NCBI RefSeq assembly: GCF_008364765.1
Contig: NZ_VTUY01000007.1
Coordinates: 257,362-321,361 of the forward strand
Direction of reading: 5' to 3'
Origin: Bacillus sp. CH30_1T
GTDB taxonomy: Bacteria > Bacillota > Bacilli > Bacillales > Bacillaceae_B
Length of the DNA: 64,000 bases
The notes under the pieces are model-generated. The model worked only from the letters and a program-made list of their open reading frames with translations, ran no database searches and was not told the DNA's origin. Below are positions 8,748 through 17,404 of the stretch, piece by piece. The translations under genes and the position numbers were made by a program. The first letter of the stretch is position 1. Each line of letters starts with the position of its first letter.

Positions 8748-9806
8748 TTACTTATTAAACGTTCTATTGCTATAACTTTCAGGATTCAATCCTCTAACGT
8801 CCAGCCAATGAAACACGTCGCCTGACAACACGAGTGGAACGCTGTGAAGATTTTCTAGACGCCTGCACCCCAGTGCACTCATCAGGAACTTAATATCCGT
8901 ATGAATTTGATTCACTTCTTCAATGGTGTCTTCAAGCCCTGAGGCTAAAAGCTGCTTGAGAATGATGCCGGCCATCCCTACTGCAGATGCTCCTAATCCT
9001 AGAGACTTAACGATGTCTAAGCTATTTTGGATACCACCTGAAGCAAGAATCGGCTTGATGGATGCTTTATGACTTTCAGCAATTGAAATGGCAGTGGGTA
9101 TACCCCAATCATCGAAGAACTCCAACATTCGTTTTCTGCGTTGATTTTCGATTTTAGAGAAGTTGGTACCACCGAATCCCCCCACATCAATGGCTGAAAT
9201 GTTCGAGTGGGACAAGGATTCTGCAGTCTCTTTACTAATACCAAAACCCGTTTCTTTCACTATGACAGGTACTGGAATACTTTCAGCAATCTCCTGTATT
9301 CTGTCCATGGCCCCTCTGAAGTCCCTGTCACCTTCGGGCATGGTTAATTCTTGTATGACATTTAAATGGATTTGCAACGCATTGGCACTAATCATCTCTA
9401 CGGCATCTTTTGCCTGTTGAACAGTTGATTCACTTCCCAGATTCCCTAATATAATACCATTTGGATTATGTTGACGAACGATTTCGTACGTTTTTCGTTC
9501 TGAAGGGTCTTTAAGTGCGGACATTTGAGATCCGACAGCGATGGCCAGACCTGTTTCCCGTGCAAGAATCGTTAATTCTTCATTGATTTTAGAAGTTGAT
9601 TCACCACCGCCGCCTGTCATAGCATTTATGAAAATTGGCGAACTCCAATTAAGTTCGCCAATCTCTGCCTGTAGATGAACTTCATCTACTGCTATATTCG
9701 GTAAGCTTTGGTGGACAAAAGCAACTTCATCAAAACCTGTTCTTCGTTGTTGGCCAGTTGATAAAGCGTAATTAATGTGGTCTTGCTTTCTTTGAGCTCT
9801 TGTCAC
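8748..9806 (-). CDS. fni: Isopentenyl-diphosphate delta-isomerase, type 2
   Basis: Interconverts isopentenyl and dimethylallyl diphosphate for isoprenoid synthesis, using FMN and NADPH. The FMN-binding TIM-barrel motifs are visible: NAMTGGG, VGSQ, KETGFG, DVGGFGGTNF, LASGGI and GASAVGMA. At 352 residues it is close to B. subtilis Fni (349). The GTG start has GGTGA six bases upstream, and it lies 12 bases behind ypfD. It is the last gene of the cmk-plsC-ypfD-fni group and is followed by a 310-bp repeat. Confidence 0.96.
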   Translation of the reverse strand: MTRAQRKQDHINYALSTGQQRRTGFDEVAFVHQSLPNIAVDEVHLQAEIGELNWSSPIFINAMTGGGGESTSKINEELTILARETGLAIAVGSQMSALKDPSERKTYEIVRQHNPNGIILGNLGSESTVQQAKDAVEMISANALQIHLNVIQELTMPEGDRDFRGAMDRIQEIAESIPVPVIVKETGFGISKETAESLSHSNISAIDVGGFGGTNFSKIENQRRKRMLEFFDDWGIPTAISIAESHKASIKPILASGGIQNSLDIVKSLGLGASAVGMAGIILKQLLASGLEDTIEEVNQIHTDIKFLMSALGCRRLENLHSVPLVLSGDVFHWLDVRGLNPESYSNRTFNK

Positions 9807-9818
9807 TATTCATCACCA

Positions 9819-10949
9819 TTACTTAAGATCTTTTAATTTATCACCAATCATTTCACCTAATTGGAAGCCGGTATTCTCTTCAGGCATTTCGTAGTCAGTC
9901 ACTTCTTCCTCTTTTTCTTCAAGAGATTTGATGCTTAAAGATAAACGTTGATCATTCTCATTTACATCCAATACCTTCACTTGTACTTCTTGGTTTTCCT
10001 GAAGGACTTCGTGCGGTGTACCGATATGCTTATGTGAAATTTGAGAGATGTGAACAAGACCTTCAACGCCAGGTAACACTTCTACAAATGCTCCATATGA
10101 TACTAAGCGTTTAACCACTCCGTCCAGAACACTGCCTTTAGGCGCCTTCTCAGAAATATCACTCCAAGGTCCTGGCAGGGTTTCTTTAATGGATAAAGAG
10201 ATACGTTCGTTGTCACGATCGACGCTTAGAACTTTAACCTGTACTTTTTGTCCTTCAGTTACTACGTCTGAAGGCTTTTCAACGTGTTCGTGAGAAAGTT
10301 GGGAGATATGCACCAATCCATCTACTCCACCAATGTCTACGAACGCTCCGAAATCTGTGATACGCTGAACTGTACCTTCAAGAACAGCACCAGATTCAAT
10401 ATCCGTAAGAAGCTGCTTCTTCTGATGTTGCTTTTCCTCTTCTACAACAGCCCGGTGTGATAGGATTAGACGATTTTTTTCCTGATCCAATTCAACAATC
10501 TTGAACGTCAATGTTTTGTCCTTATAGTCCGAGAAATCTTCCACATAATAGTCCTCAACTAATGATGCAGGAACAAATCCTCTAACTCCAAGATCAACTA
10601 CAAGGCCGCCCTTCACAACATCTTTGACTTCCGCTTCAAAGATGTCGCCACTTTCAAAGCGAACCTTCATTTCTTCCCATGCTTTTTCAGCATCTACTTT
10701 TCGTTTAGAAAGAACCAGAAGTTCTTCTTCAACTTTTGTCACGATTAACTCAAGTACATCCCCTTCACTGACTACATCAGAAGCTTTTTCGATATGAAGG
10801 CTTGAGAGTTCACTAATTGGAATGATGCCATCCACTTTGCTATCTTGAACGTCGACTAAGACCTGTTTTTCTTCAACCTTAGTGACTGTTCCTTTAACTT
10901 TTTCACCGATTTCAAGATTTTTCACTTCAATTCCATTCATGTCTTCCAT
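9819..10949 (-). CDS. ypfD: S1-domain RNA-binding protein YpfD (ribosomal protein S1 homologue)
   Basis: Contains four S1 RNA-binding repeats across its 376 residues (VKGTVTKVEEKQVLVDV; FEAEVKDVVKGGLVVDLGVR; LEGTVQRITDFGAFVDIGG; LDGVVKRLVSYGAFVEVLPG), each ending in an ISLSI-type strand. It corresponds to B. subtilis YpfD (382 residues), which unlike E. coli S1 is dispensable. The ATG (MEDMNGIEVKN) has AAGGAGGA at ideal spacing. The acidic C-terminal tail is typical. Located between plsC and fni. Confidence 0.95.
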   Translation of the reverse strand: MEDMNGIEVKNLEIGEKVKGTVTKVEEKQVLVDVQDSKVDGIIPISELSSLHIEKASDVVSEGDVLELIVTKVEEELLVLSKRKVDAEKAWEEMKVRFESGDIFEAEVKDVVKGGLVVDLGVRGFVPASLVEDYYVEDFSDYKDKTLTFKIVELDQEKNRLILSHRAVVEEEKQHQKKQLLTDIESGAVLEGTVQRITDFGAFVDIGGVDGLVHISQLSHEHVEKPSDVVTEGQKVQVKVLSVDRDNERISLSIKETLPGPWSDISEKAPKGSVLDGVVKRLVSYGAFVEVLPGVEGLVHISQISHKHIGTPHEVLQENQEVQVKVLDVNENDQRLSLSIKSLEEKEEEVTDYEMPEENTGFQLGEMIGDKLKDLK

Positions 10950-11072
10950 TATGTACTCCTCCTTAATCCATGACTGCAAAGATTTTTGATAATTGCGAGA
11001 CTTCACAATTTAAAATATTCTTTCTACTAACTTCTAATAAATACTACTATTTGTCAAGCGAGAAAGCTCATA

Positions 11073-11654
11073 TTATTCATGCTCATGAATTAGTTTTTCG
11101 ATATGCTTCATAATAATTTCAGTTGTTTTCTCTGCATTCAGTTTTTGTTCTCGAATGCCCTCCATTGCAATAGGCGGCCCGAATACGACCTTTAATTTCC
11201 TGAAAGGCTTATAGGGTCCAATGATTGCACAAGGGACAACGTAAGCATCGGAACGAAGAGCAAAGAAACCTGCTCCTGCTAATCCCTTACCTATTTTACC
11301 TGTTTTACTTCTAGTACCCTCTGGGAACAGTCCTAAAACATCTCCTTGTTTAAGGACCTGCAAACCTTTTCGGAGTGCTTCACGGTCACTCATTCCCCTT
11401 TTCACCGGGAATGCCCGTAAATCGGGTAATAGCTTACCTAATACCGGGACACTGAAAAGCTCTTCTTTAGCCATAAAAGAAACAGGTCTGGGAGCTGAAA
11501 TCCCCACCACCGGGGGGTCAAAGTTATCAATATGGTTGGTGCATAATAAGACTCCCCCCTCTTCAGGGAAATGCTCTAATCCTTTGACCTCAATGCGATA
11601 GAGTGGGGAAAGAATCGATTTTACGAGACCTTTAGCAAATGAATACAAGTTCAC
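11073..11654 (-). CDS. plsC: 1-acyl-sn-glycerol-3-phosphate acyltransferase
   Basis: Acylates lysophosphatidic acid to phosphatidic acid at the membrane. The HX4D-type motif appears as NHIDNFDPP (about residues 41-49), with the later FPEGTRSKTG block and an N-terminal hydrophobic stretch. The product is 193 residues. The GTG start lies one base past the cmk stop region, with AAAGG upstream, so it is translationally linked to cmk. B. subtilis uses a PlsC encoded elsewhere; many other Bacillus carry this copy beside cmk. Confidence 0.92.
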   Translation of the reverse strand: MNLYSFAKGLVKSILSPLYRIEVKGLEHFPEEGGVLLCTNHIDNFDPPVVGISAPRPVSFMAKEELFSVPVLGKLLPDLRAFPVKRGMSDREALRKGLQVLKQGDVLGLFPEGTRSKTGKIGKGLAGAGFFALRSDAYVVPCAIIGPYKPFRKLKVVFGPPIAMEGIREQKLNAEKTTEIIMKHIEKLIHEHE

Positions 11655-11655
11655 A

Positions 11656-12324
11656 TTAACCTTTCCTTTCTACTAACAGCATAATTTGATCCACTACTTC
11701 AGGGATGGAAAGTGAAGTTGTATCTATTTCAGTTGCGTCGTCCGCTTTCTTAAGTGGAGCCACTTCTCTTTCTGAATCGATCTTGTCACGGCGGGCAATT
11801 TCTACTTTTAATTGTTCCAGATCAGAAGGGAACCCTTTCGAAATGTTTTCTTCATGTCTTCTTTGGGCTCTTTCATCTACACTTGCAAGTAAAAATACTT
11901 TAATTTCAGCGTCGGGAATAACATGGGTCCCGATATCTCTTCCGTCCATTACAACAGCACCTTGTTTAGCCAACTGCTGCTGCCTATTCACCATCTCTTC
12001 TCTAACTTGAGAATGAACGGCCACATGAGATACTGAATTGGTAACGGCGGCTTGACGAATTTCATCTGTGACATTTTCCCCGTCTACATACACAATTTGG
12101 CCATCTTCAGTCGGTTCAAGCGTGATTTTTGTTTGAGCTAATAATTCCTTCAACTCATTTTCATCATGCAAATCTATATTCAGTTTCAAAGCTTTATATG
12201 TTAATGAACGGTACATCGCCCCAGTATCAATATAAAGATAAGATAATTTCCCTGCTACAATTTTTGCCACTGTACTTTTCCCCGCAGCTGCAGGACCATC
12301 AATCGCAATTCTTAATTTCTTCAA
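11656..12324 (-). CDS. cmk: Cytidylate kinase
   Basis: Phosphorylates CMP/dCMP with ATP. The P-loop is GPAAAGKST, the NMP-binding region has DTGAMYR, and the [11 protein letters not shown] and lid-region arginines (RRHEEN) are present. AGGTGG precedes the TTG at 12324 by five bases. That gives (M)KKLRIAIDG and 222 residues, close to B. subtilis Cmk (224). The in-frame GTG at 12333 is inside the ribosome site. First gene of cmk-plsC-ypfD-fni. Confidence 0.95.
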   Translation of the reverse strand: MKKLRIAIDGPAAAGKSTVAKIVAGKLSYLYIDTGAMYRSLTYKALKLNIDLHDENELKELLAQTKITLEPTEDGQIVYVDGENVTDEIRQAAVTNSVSHVAVHSQVREEMVNRQQQLAKQGAVVMDGRDIGTHVIPDAEIKVFLLASVDERAQRRHEENISKGFPSDLEQLKVEIARRDKIDSEREVAPLKKADDATEIDTTSLSIPEVVDQIMLLVERKG

Positions 12325-12363
12325 ATAATCCACCTACTTAATTTCCTAATAATTTTCTTACCT

Positions 12364-12393
12364 ATTTTAACATAAATCTCACATCAGGTTGAA
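12364..12393 (-). promoter_or_regulatory. Possible sigma-A promoter of cmk
   Basis: Minus strand TTCAAC, 18 bases, TAAAAT, about 40 bases upstream of the cmk start and just after the ypfB terminator. Confidence 0.45.
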
Positions 12394-12406
12394 AGAATCT
12401 TTATTC

Positions 12407-12436
12407 AAAAAAAGAGCAGGCAATTAATTACCTGCT
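12407..12436 (-). terminator. Rho-independent terminator overlapping the end of ypfB
   Basis: Minus strand AGCAGG/CCTGCT stem (12415-12436) with the ypfB stop codon in the loop region, then seven T. Confidence 0.8.
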
Positions 12437-12636
12437 TTACCTGATAAGGTTTCGACTATTTCGCTGTACTCCATTTTTTCGACGCCTTCATAAAAAACGA
12501 TTTTATTGAGCTCCGGAAGGATATTTAATTCATGGATAACAAATTGGACTGCTATTAATAAAATGAAATGTAAAATGACTAATTTGATTAATATTCGCTC
12601 AACGGATTTAATTGTTCTCACCCTTTTCCTATTCAT
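12424..12636 (-). CDS. ypfB: YpfB, small DUF5359 membrane protein
   Basis: A 70-residue protein: a basic N-terminus (MNRKRVRTIKSVERI), one membrane helix (about residues 18-35) and a short acidic outer part. It occupies the YpfB position between motI and cmk. Its last codons form the 5' arm of its own terminator. Start alternatives within the first codons cannot be excluded. Function unknown. Confidence 0.7.
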   Translation of the reverse strand: MNRKRVRTIKSVERILIKLVILHFILLIAVQFVIHELNILPELNKIVFYEGVEKMEYSEIVETLSGKAGN

Positions 12637-12664
12637 AGAAAAAGTATGTGTAAATTATGGAATT

Positions 12665-13312
12665 TTATTCAAGTATCCCTTTTTTTCGTAAGTTCAACTG
12701 TCTTTCAAAGCAATATCTTAAAATTAGCTGTCGTTGATTTTCATTTAAATGAACAAATTCGATACTTGCAACTTTTTTGCGGCTTTTTTCCCAGATGCGG
12801 ATAACTTTACCTTCTATTTCTACATACTTGTTCTCACCCGTTTGCATAGGCAAGACGATGGTCGTAGATATGTTAGAACCACTTTTCAGGTCCATCCCCT
12901 CTCTCACTAATACCGCGCATCCTCCTGCACTGATATCCTCTGTAATCGTTGGAAAATAACCCTCATTTATTTTTATTGAGATATCTGTGTTCGCTTCTAC
13001 TCGTACAAACTGTCTTCTTTGGACCTTTTCTAAACCTTCCTCACCTGGATAATGAATGTGGATCATCGGTATTTTGGATAGTTTACGGCCCTTTACTTCT
13101 GTTTCAAACATAAGTACCGTCTGCTCATTAACGATGAAGCTTGCTTTGAGTTGTGTACCATTTATTAAGAAAACGGCTTTCTCTGTTTTTGTATGAATAG
13201 GGTAATCGATATAAAGCCCTTCTTCCCCGATCTCAACGACCCGACACCTATACCGTTCAAATGTATCATTATGTATGGGTTCCAACTGTAATGTGGTACC
13301 TGCTTTTATCAT
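12665..13312 (-). CDS. motI: PilZ-domain c-di-GMP receptor, flagellar brake MotI (YpfA/DgrA)
   Basis: MotI binds c-di-GMP and then disengages the flagellar stator MotA, acting as a molecular clutch. The protein has an N-terminal YcgR-like domain and a C-terminal PilZ domain. The c-di-GMP signature is seen as RRQFVR (R-x-x-x-R type) and, about 30 residues later, DISAGG. The ATG at 13312 (MIKAGTTLQLEP) has GTGGGAG upstream and gives 215 residues, against 217 in B. subtilis. The earlier ATG at 13336 has no ribosome site. Same order as in B. subtilis (ypeB, motI, ypfB). Confidence 0.9.
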   Translation of the reverse strand: MIKAGTTLQLEPIHNDTFERYRCRVVEIGEEGLYIDYPIHTKTEKAVFLINGTQLKASFIVNEQTVLMFETEVKGRKLSKIPMIHIHYPGEEGLEKVQRRQFVRVEANTDISIKINEGYFPTITEDISAGGCAVLVREGMDLKSGSNISTTIVLPMQTGENKYVEIEGKVIRIWEKSRKKVASIEFVHLNENQRQLILRYCFERQLNLRKKGILE

Positions 13313-13425
13313 AGTACAATACTCCCACTTTCCCATTTTATGTATCTATATTATGGCATGACCTTCCTCACCTTTCCATACCTTTTTGAATCTCTATTCT
13401 GAATTTTTCCACATCTAAAGAATAG

Positions 13426-13735
13426 GAGGCTGGGACAAAACTAAAAAACCACCAAATAAAGACGACCATTTGAGTGTAGGCACTTAATACCGCTAATGAT
13501 TTCCGTGCAAGACTTCGCTTTCCGCGGGTAGCCCGTGAGCCTCCTCGGCAAGCCTGCGGGGTCTCACATAAGCTACTCTTCCCGCAGGAGTCTTCGTCTT
13601 GCACTCCAATCAACCGCTAGAAAGAGCTACATCTAAATGTCCATTTGAACAAATTAATAACCCGAACTAATTTGCCACTTAGAATGCAAATTAGTTCGGG
13701 TTTTAGTTAGGCTAAAACACTTTTGTCCCAGCCTC
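13426..13735. repeat. 310-bp repeat element, copy 2
   Basis: Same 15-bp inverted ends, length and orientation as the copy at 8435-8744, with about 98 percent identity by eye. One difference (cccgcagg here, ccctcagg there) improves pairing with ttccgcggg in the central stem. It ends ten bases past the ypeB stop, so here too it sits at the end of a minus-strand operon. Confidence 0.85.
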
Positions 13736-13745
13736 CTTTAAAAGC

Positions 13746-15092
13746 TTAGACGACTTCTTCATAAATCGGTTCCGCTTTTCTGAGCTTCTCTACTTTTTCT
13801 TCTTCTCCTGTGTTTGCATTGATAAATATTCTAAAGGTATCCTTACCCAGCATCCCTAAGAATTCGTAACAGAGTACTTCTTCATTAAGATCATTCACAA
13901 TTACCGCTTTACGTTCTTCCATTACTTTAAGATTAGGGTTTGTCGTTTCTTTAGCTTCCGCTTGAGTAATGGACGGTTGTCCGATTTCTCTGTCATGATT
14001 ATTCTTCAAATATTCTTCGGCAGCAAATCCGACTATTTGTCCATTATCTAATGCGACCTTTATTTTAACAGAGTCTGGATAAACTCTTACACCATCCAAT
14101 ACTGTCACATATGTGAAAATCCCTATGTTGTCATACTGTGCACTTTCAAATAGTTCTAATTTTTCAAAGTCGTTATCCTTGAGGAAGGCAGTCGCTTTCT
14201 CAGCCGCTTTATTTAAGCTGATTTTTGCTTTTTGGACTTCCCGATTGTTAATATACCAGATTGGATATCCACCTTTTTGAGTTACATCCATACTTGCGTG
14301 TGTTTTACCTTTTTCTAACGTAACACTATAAAATTTGTAGTCAGAGCCTTTCCCGCTCTTTGTTACCTTTGCATCAGTCTTTTCATTTATCCCGGAATAT
14401 TTTCTTAAGATTGAAACAGCCTCATCCTTTGAAATCTCTTTCCCTTTTATCTTCTGAAAATTTTGGTCTTTCTTCTCAGTATTCACAAATGTTGTAGAAC
14501 CAAAGTTTGCTTCATCATATCCAGATACATTCTTTTCAACGGTTTTAAAGCCATCGATAATGGTGTTATCGGCCTGTTCATTTCCTGACGCCAAAGCAAG
14601 CTCAACATCCATCCATCTCAGGTTGTTCTCCATAACCAGATGTTGGACCTTTCTTAACTGATTCTGAATATCAGCACTTTGTTCATATAAATTTTCAAGT
14701 GATTTATATTCTTTATCCGTTAATGGATTCTTGTCTAAATCTCGCACTGCCACCCGGTAACTAAAATCTCCGATATTACTTAAGAATTCCTCTGTTTTAT
14801 TAAAAGGAAGCAGGGTTAAGGGAAGCTGCCCTACATCGCTGTGTGCCTGAGAAGTTAATCTCCACACATCGGCTAGTGCCGGAGACAATGATTTCCTTGA
14901 ATTCATGGCAAGAGTTGAACCAATCTTATCGTGAAGCAGATCCACTTGATAAGTTAACTCATGAAACGCCCTTTGATAGTTATTTTCAGCATTGATTAAT
15001 ATCGCATTTTTTTCTTGATGCTCTTGGTATCCCCAGAATGCGGTTCCTGCAACACCAAGGACGAGCACTGTTATTAAAATGACACGTAGCAA
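13746..15092 (-). CDS. ypeB: Germination protein YpeB
   Basis: YpeB stabilises and localises the cortex-lytic enzyme SleB in the spore and is needed for SleB function. The 448-residue protein has an N-terminal membrane anchor (VILITVLVLGVAGTAFWGY, about residues 4-22), a long helical region and C-terminal PepSY-like repeats (YSVTLEKGKTHASMDVTQKG; IKVALDNGQIVGFAA). It follows sleB by 14 bases in the same operon. The TTG start has AGAGGTGA upstream. Expected to be made in the forespore under sigma-G. Confidence 0.95.
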   Translation of the reverse strand: MLRVILITVLVLGVAGTAFWGYQEHQEKNAILINAENNYQRAFHELTYQVDLLHDKIGSTLAMNSRKSLSPALADVWRLTSQAHSDVGQLPLTLLPFNKTEEFLSNIGDFSYRVAVRDLDKNPLTDKEYKSLENLYEQSADIQNQLRKVQHLVMENNLRWMDVELALASGNEQADNTIIDGFKTVEKNVSGYDEANFGSTTFVNTEKKDQNFQKIKGKEISKDEAVSILRKYSGINEKTDAKVTKSGKGSDYKFYSVTLEKGKTHASMDVTQKGGYPIWYINNREVQKAKISLNKAAEKATAFLKDNDFEKLELFESAQYDNIGIFTYVTVLDGVRVYPDSVKIKVALDNGQIVGFAAEEYLKNNHDREIGQPSITQAEAKETTNPNLKVMEERKAVIVNDLNEEVLCYEFLGMLGKDTFRIFINANTGEEEKVEKLRKAEPIYEEVV

Positions 15093-15106
15093 TTTACTTC
15101 ACCTCT

Positions 15107-15973
15107 TTAACTACAGAATATGTGCTTTCCTATTTTCTTGATTTGTGGACGTGACCAAATCCACTTGCTTGTTGCTGTCACAGGGTTAAAGTAATAGAGA
15201 GCACTTGAAGAAGGATCCCAGCCGTTTATGGCATCCAAAACCGCTTCTTTCGCTTTTTCATTTGGTGTTAGCCATATCTGACCGTCTGCTACAGCTGTAA
15301 AGGCACCCGGTTCAAAAATGACCCCTGCAGCTGTATTCGGGAATGCAGAACTGTCTATCCGATTGAGAATAACGGCCGCTACTGCAACTTGTCCTTCATA
15401 CGGCTCACCACGTGCTTCTCCATATACGGCATTTGCCATAAGTTGAATGTCGTTCTGTGAAAATCCATTAGGTGTGTTCACTGCCGTTGGTTTGGATGGA
15501 GTTGGCGTTGGTTTTGGAGCAGGTTTCTTTTGAGGAGCTGCTTTTCCACCGGATGTTCCGCCTCCAGTCCCCGGACCTTTTTGTTTATTTAAATCTGTTC
15601 CGCCATAATGACTGAAATTGTTGCCTTTTTCAATTTGTTCTTTTACAAATTGCTTGTTATACTTTGAGGCTTTCACCAATTTTTGTTTCGTTTTCTCTCC
15701 TGCCAACCCATCAATGGGAAGTCCGAACTCATATTGAAAGTTTCTCAGTGCCCAATATGTGCCCCACCCAAAGACTCCATCAATATCACCGTTATAGTAC
15801 CCGATATATTGAAGTCTGGATTGCAGCTCGATTACATCCTCACCTGTTGCGCCATGTTGTATCACTTGATTCGTAAAAGCGTCTGCCTTCTCTCCTTCAG
15901 ACGAAATCATAAAAAGAGAACACATAAGCACCATGACGACTGAAGTAGAAATCAATTTGAAACGACTATTCAT
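15107..15973 (-). CDS. sleB: Spore cortex-lytic enzyme SleB
   Basis: A lytic transglycosylase that degrades cortex peptidoglycan containing muramic-delta-lactam during germination. Order: signal peptide (residues 1-32), peptidoglycan-binding domain 1 (GATGEDVIELQSRLQYIGYY...), a Gly/Pro/Lys-rich linker (about 130-170), then the hydrolase_2 catalytic domain with GEARGEPYEGQVAVAAVILN, where the first Glu is the catalytic residue. Length 288, against 305 in B. subtilis. ATG with GGAGG at good spacing. First gene of sleB-ypeB. Confidence 0.96.
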   Translation of the reverse strand: MNSRFKLISTSVVMVLMCSLFMISSEGEKADAFTNQVIQHGATGEDVIELQSRLQYIGYYNGDIDGVFGWGTYWALRNFQYEFGLPIDGLAGEKTKQKLVKASKYNKQFVKEQIEKGNNFSHYGGTDLNKQKGPGTGGGTSGGKAAPQKKPAPKPTPTPSKPTAVNTPNGFSQNDIQLMANAVYGEARGEPYEGQVAVAAVILNRIDSSAFPNTAAGVIFEPGAFTAVADGQIWLTPNEKAKEAVLDAINGWDPSSSALYYFNPVTATSKWIWSRPQIKKIGKHIFCS

Positions 15974-16183
15974 AATGCTTTAACCTCCATATCTTCAATT
16001 AACATTAACTCTAGTTTTTGTAGAGGCTCCCATTTTATACAAGTGAATAATAAATTTTAGAAAACAACCTCCCACATCATTGATAAGACTCTGTAATGTC
16101 CCAGCAAAAGCCGTGTAAACAATCAGAGTTATAATAGAATGAGGATTACTTCATACCAAATTTAATAATAGTGGGAGGTCAAG

Positions 16184-16528
16184 ATGGAGGACTATTTAGC
16201 GAAATCATTAGATGAGTGGAAAGAAGATATTTCAGAAGTGTTGGATCAGATTAATACTGACTATGAAGAGATAAAGAAGGAATTGAAGGTGTATTCCTAT
16301 AAGTACGGCATTACAAAGCAAGTCATTCAATCAACGGTGAATGAGGAAATCATCGAAAATATCAGGGAAATGTATCATAAGCCATTTGAAGAAAAGTACA
16401 ATGAACTGAAGGAATACATACGTGAATTGGACGAAAAAAGAAAAGTGTTTCAAATGTTCGTGAATAAAATTGATGAAGTGAAACGGAAAGAGGCACCTAA
16501 AACGGATCTTGCAGCTGCATACAAGTAA
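16184..16528 (+). CDS. Unrecognised coiled-coil protein
   Basis: I do not recognise this 114-residue protein. It is highly charged (many E, K, D), almost free of Gly and Pro, and strongly helical with heptad-like spacing (about residues 8-50 and 65-100), suggesting a soluble coiled coil. There is no signal peptide. GTGGGAGGTC gives a good ribosome site, and a terminator follows 13 bases after the stop. It is a monocistronic plus-strand gene between minus-strand sleB and prsW, a spot with no B. subtilis counterpart that I know. Confidence 0.75.
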   Translation: MEDYLAKSLDEWKEDISEVLDQINTDYEEIKKELKVYSYKYGITKQVIQSTVNEEIIENIREMYHKPFEEKYNELKEYIRELDEKRKVFQMFVNKIDEVKRKEAPKTDLAAAYK

Positions 16529-16540
16529 ATATTCTATTGA

Positions 16541-16566
16541 ACCGTCTTTGCTAAAGGCGGTTTTTT
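16541..16566 (+). terminator. Terminator of the coiled-coil gene
   Basis: ACCGTCTTT/AAAGGCGGT stem around GCT, then six T. Confidence 0.85.
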
Positions 16567-16599
16567 ATTGCGAGGGAGAAATCAGGGACCTAAAAATGC

Positions 16600-16627
16600 A
16601 AAAAAGACGCTTTAAATAGAAAGCGTC
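16600..16627 (-). terminator. Terminator of prsW
   Basis: Minus strand GACGCTTTC/AAAGCGTC stem followed by six T, directly behind the prsW stop. Confidence 0.85.
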
Positions 16628-16630
16628 CTT

Positions 16631-17317
16631 TTAAATAATTTCTTTTTCTAAATCAGTACCCGTGTATTTCTTTTCAGTTAATCGATGAGCACTTTTCACT
16701 TTCTTCAAACCAAGCCACCATAAGAAAAACATAAACGGTACCATATAATAGATCCAGTTTTTCTCCGCTAAAAAGATGTAATTATATGTTCCATGTAACA
16801 GTAGGGGCACAGAAATCGCAATGAAAAGCCACTTATGTCTTTCTTCACTGGAGGAAAACTTTGCTTTTCCTAAGTAATATCCCATAATGACACCGAACAA
16901 CGCATGACTTGAAACAGGAAGGATCGCTCTTCCAAATGCATGTTCAACACCGTTAGCAACCAAATACAAAATATTTTCAATAGTAGCAAATCCGAGTGAC
17001 ACACTTGCACCATAGATAATGCCGTCGTAAGGTTCATTAAAATCAACATGTTGGAAAATAGCAAACATTAAAATAAACCATTTGAAAAATTCTTCTAAAA
17101 GCCCGGAAGAAATGAATGCCGTAGACCAATTTGAATCAATGATTCCTTCAACTTCTAAAACATATTGTAAAAACATAATAGGAAAGGTGATAAGGGCCCC
17201 ATACATAAAGGTTTTGAACACTAGCGTAATAGGTTCCGCCTCATATTCATCCCGTAAATAAAAGTAACTTAGCAATGCTAATCCTGGTGCTATACCCGCT
17301 GATAAAATCACCAGCAT
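16631..17317 (-). CDS. prsW: Intramembrane protease PrsW
   Basis: PrsW makes the first cut in anti-sigma factor RsiW, releasing sigma-W in response to cell-envelope stress. The 228-residue protein has seven or eight membrane helices. The family's catalytic residues are seen as EEFFK (Glu75-Glu76, Lys79), Glu114 in TIEN and His138 in SSHALFG. B. subtilis PrsW has 218 residues. The ATG follows AGAGGA. The gene stands alone next to ansA, in the place of ypdC/prsW in B. subtilis. Confidence 0.93.
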   Translation of the reverse strand: MLVILSAGIAPGLALLSYFYLRDEYEAEPITLVFKTFMYGALITFPIMFLQYVLEVEGIIDSNWSTAFISSGLLEEFFKWFILMFAIFQHVDFNEPYDGIIYGASVSLGFATIENILYLVANGVEHAFGRAILPVSSHALFGVIMGYYLGKAKFSSSEERHKWLFIAISVPLLLHGTYNYIFLAEKNWIYYMVPFMFFLWWLGLKKVKSAHRLTEKKYTGTDLEKEII

Positions 17318-17404
17318 AAAAAAGTCCTCTTTTCTTTCTGTTTTCTTAATCGTATCATGTTAATGTAGGAATGGAAACAGGAATTTATTTGGTTGGAGGA
17401 ATGA

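Noticed and set aside
13368..13613. 81-codon frame in the second 310-bp repeat
   Set aside because: It lies across a non-coding repeat whose first copy lacks the same start, and it has no ribosome site.
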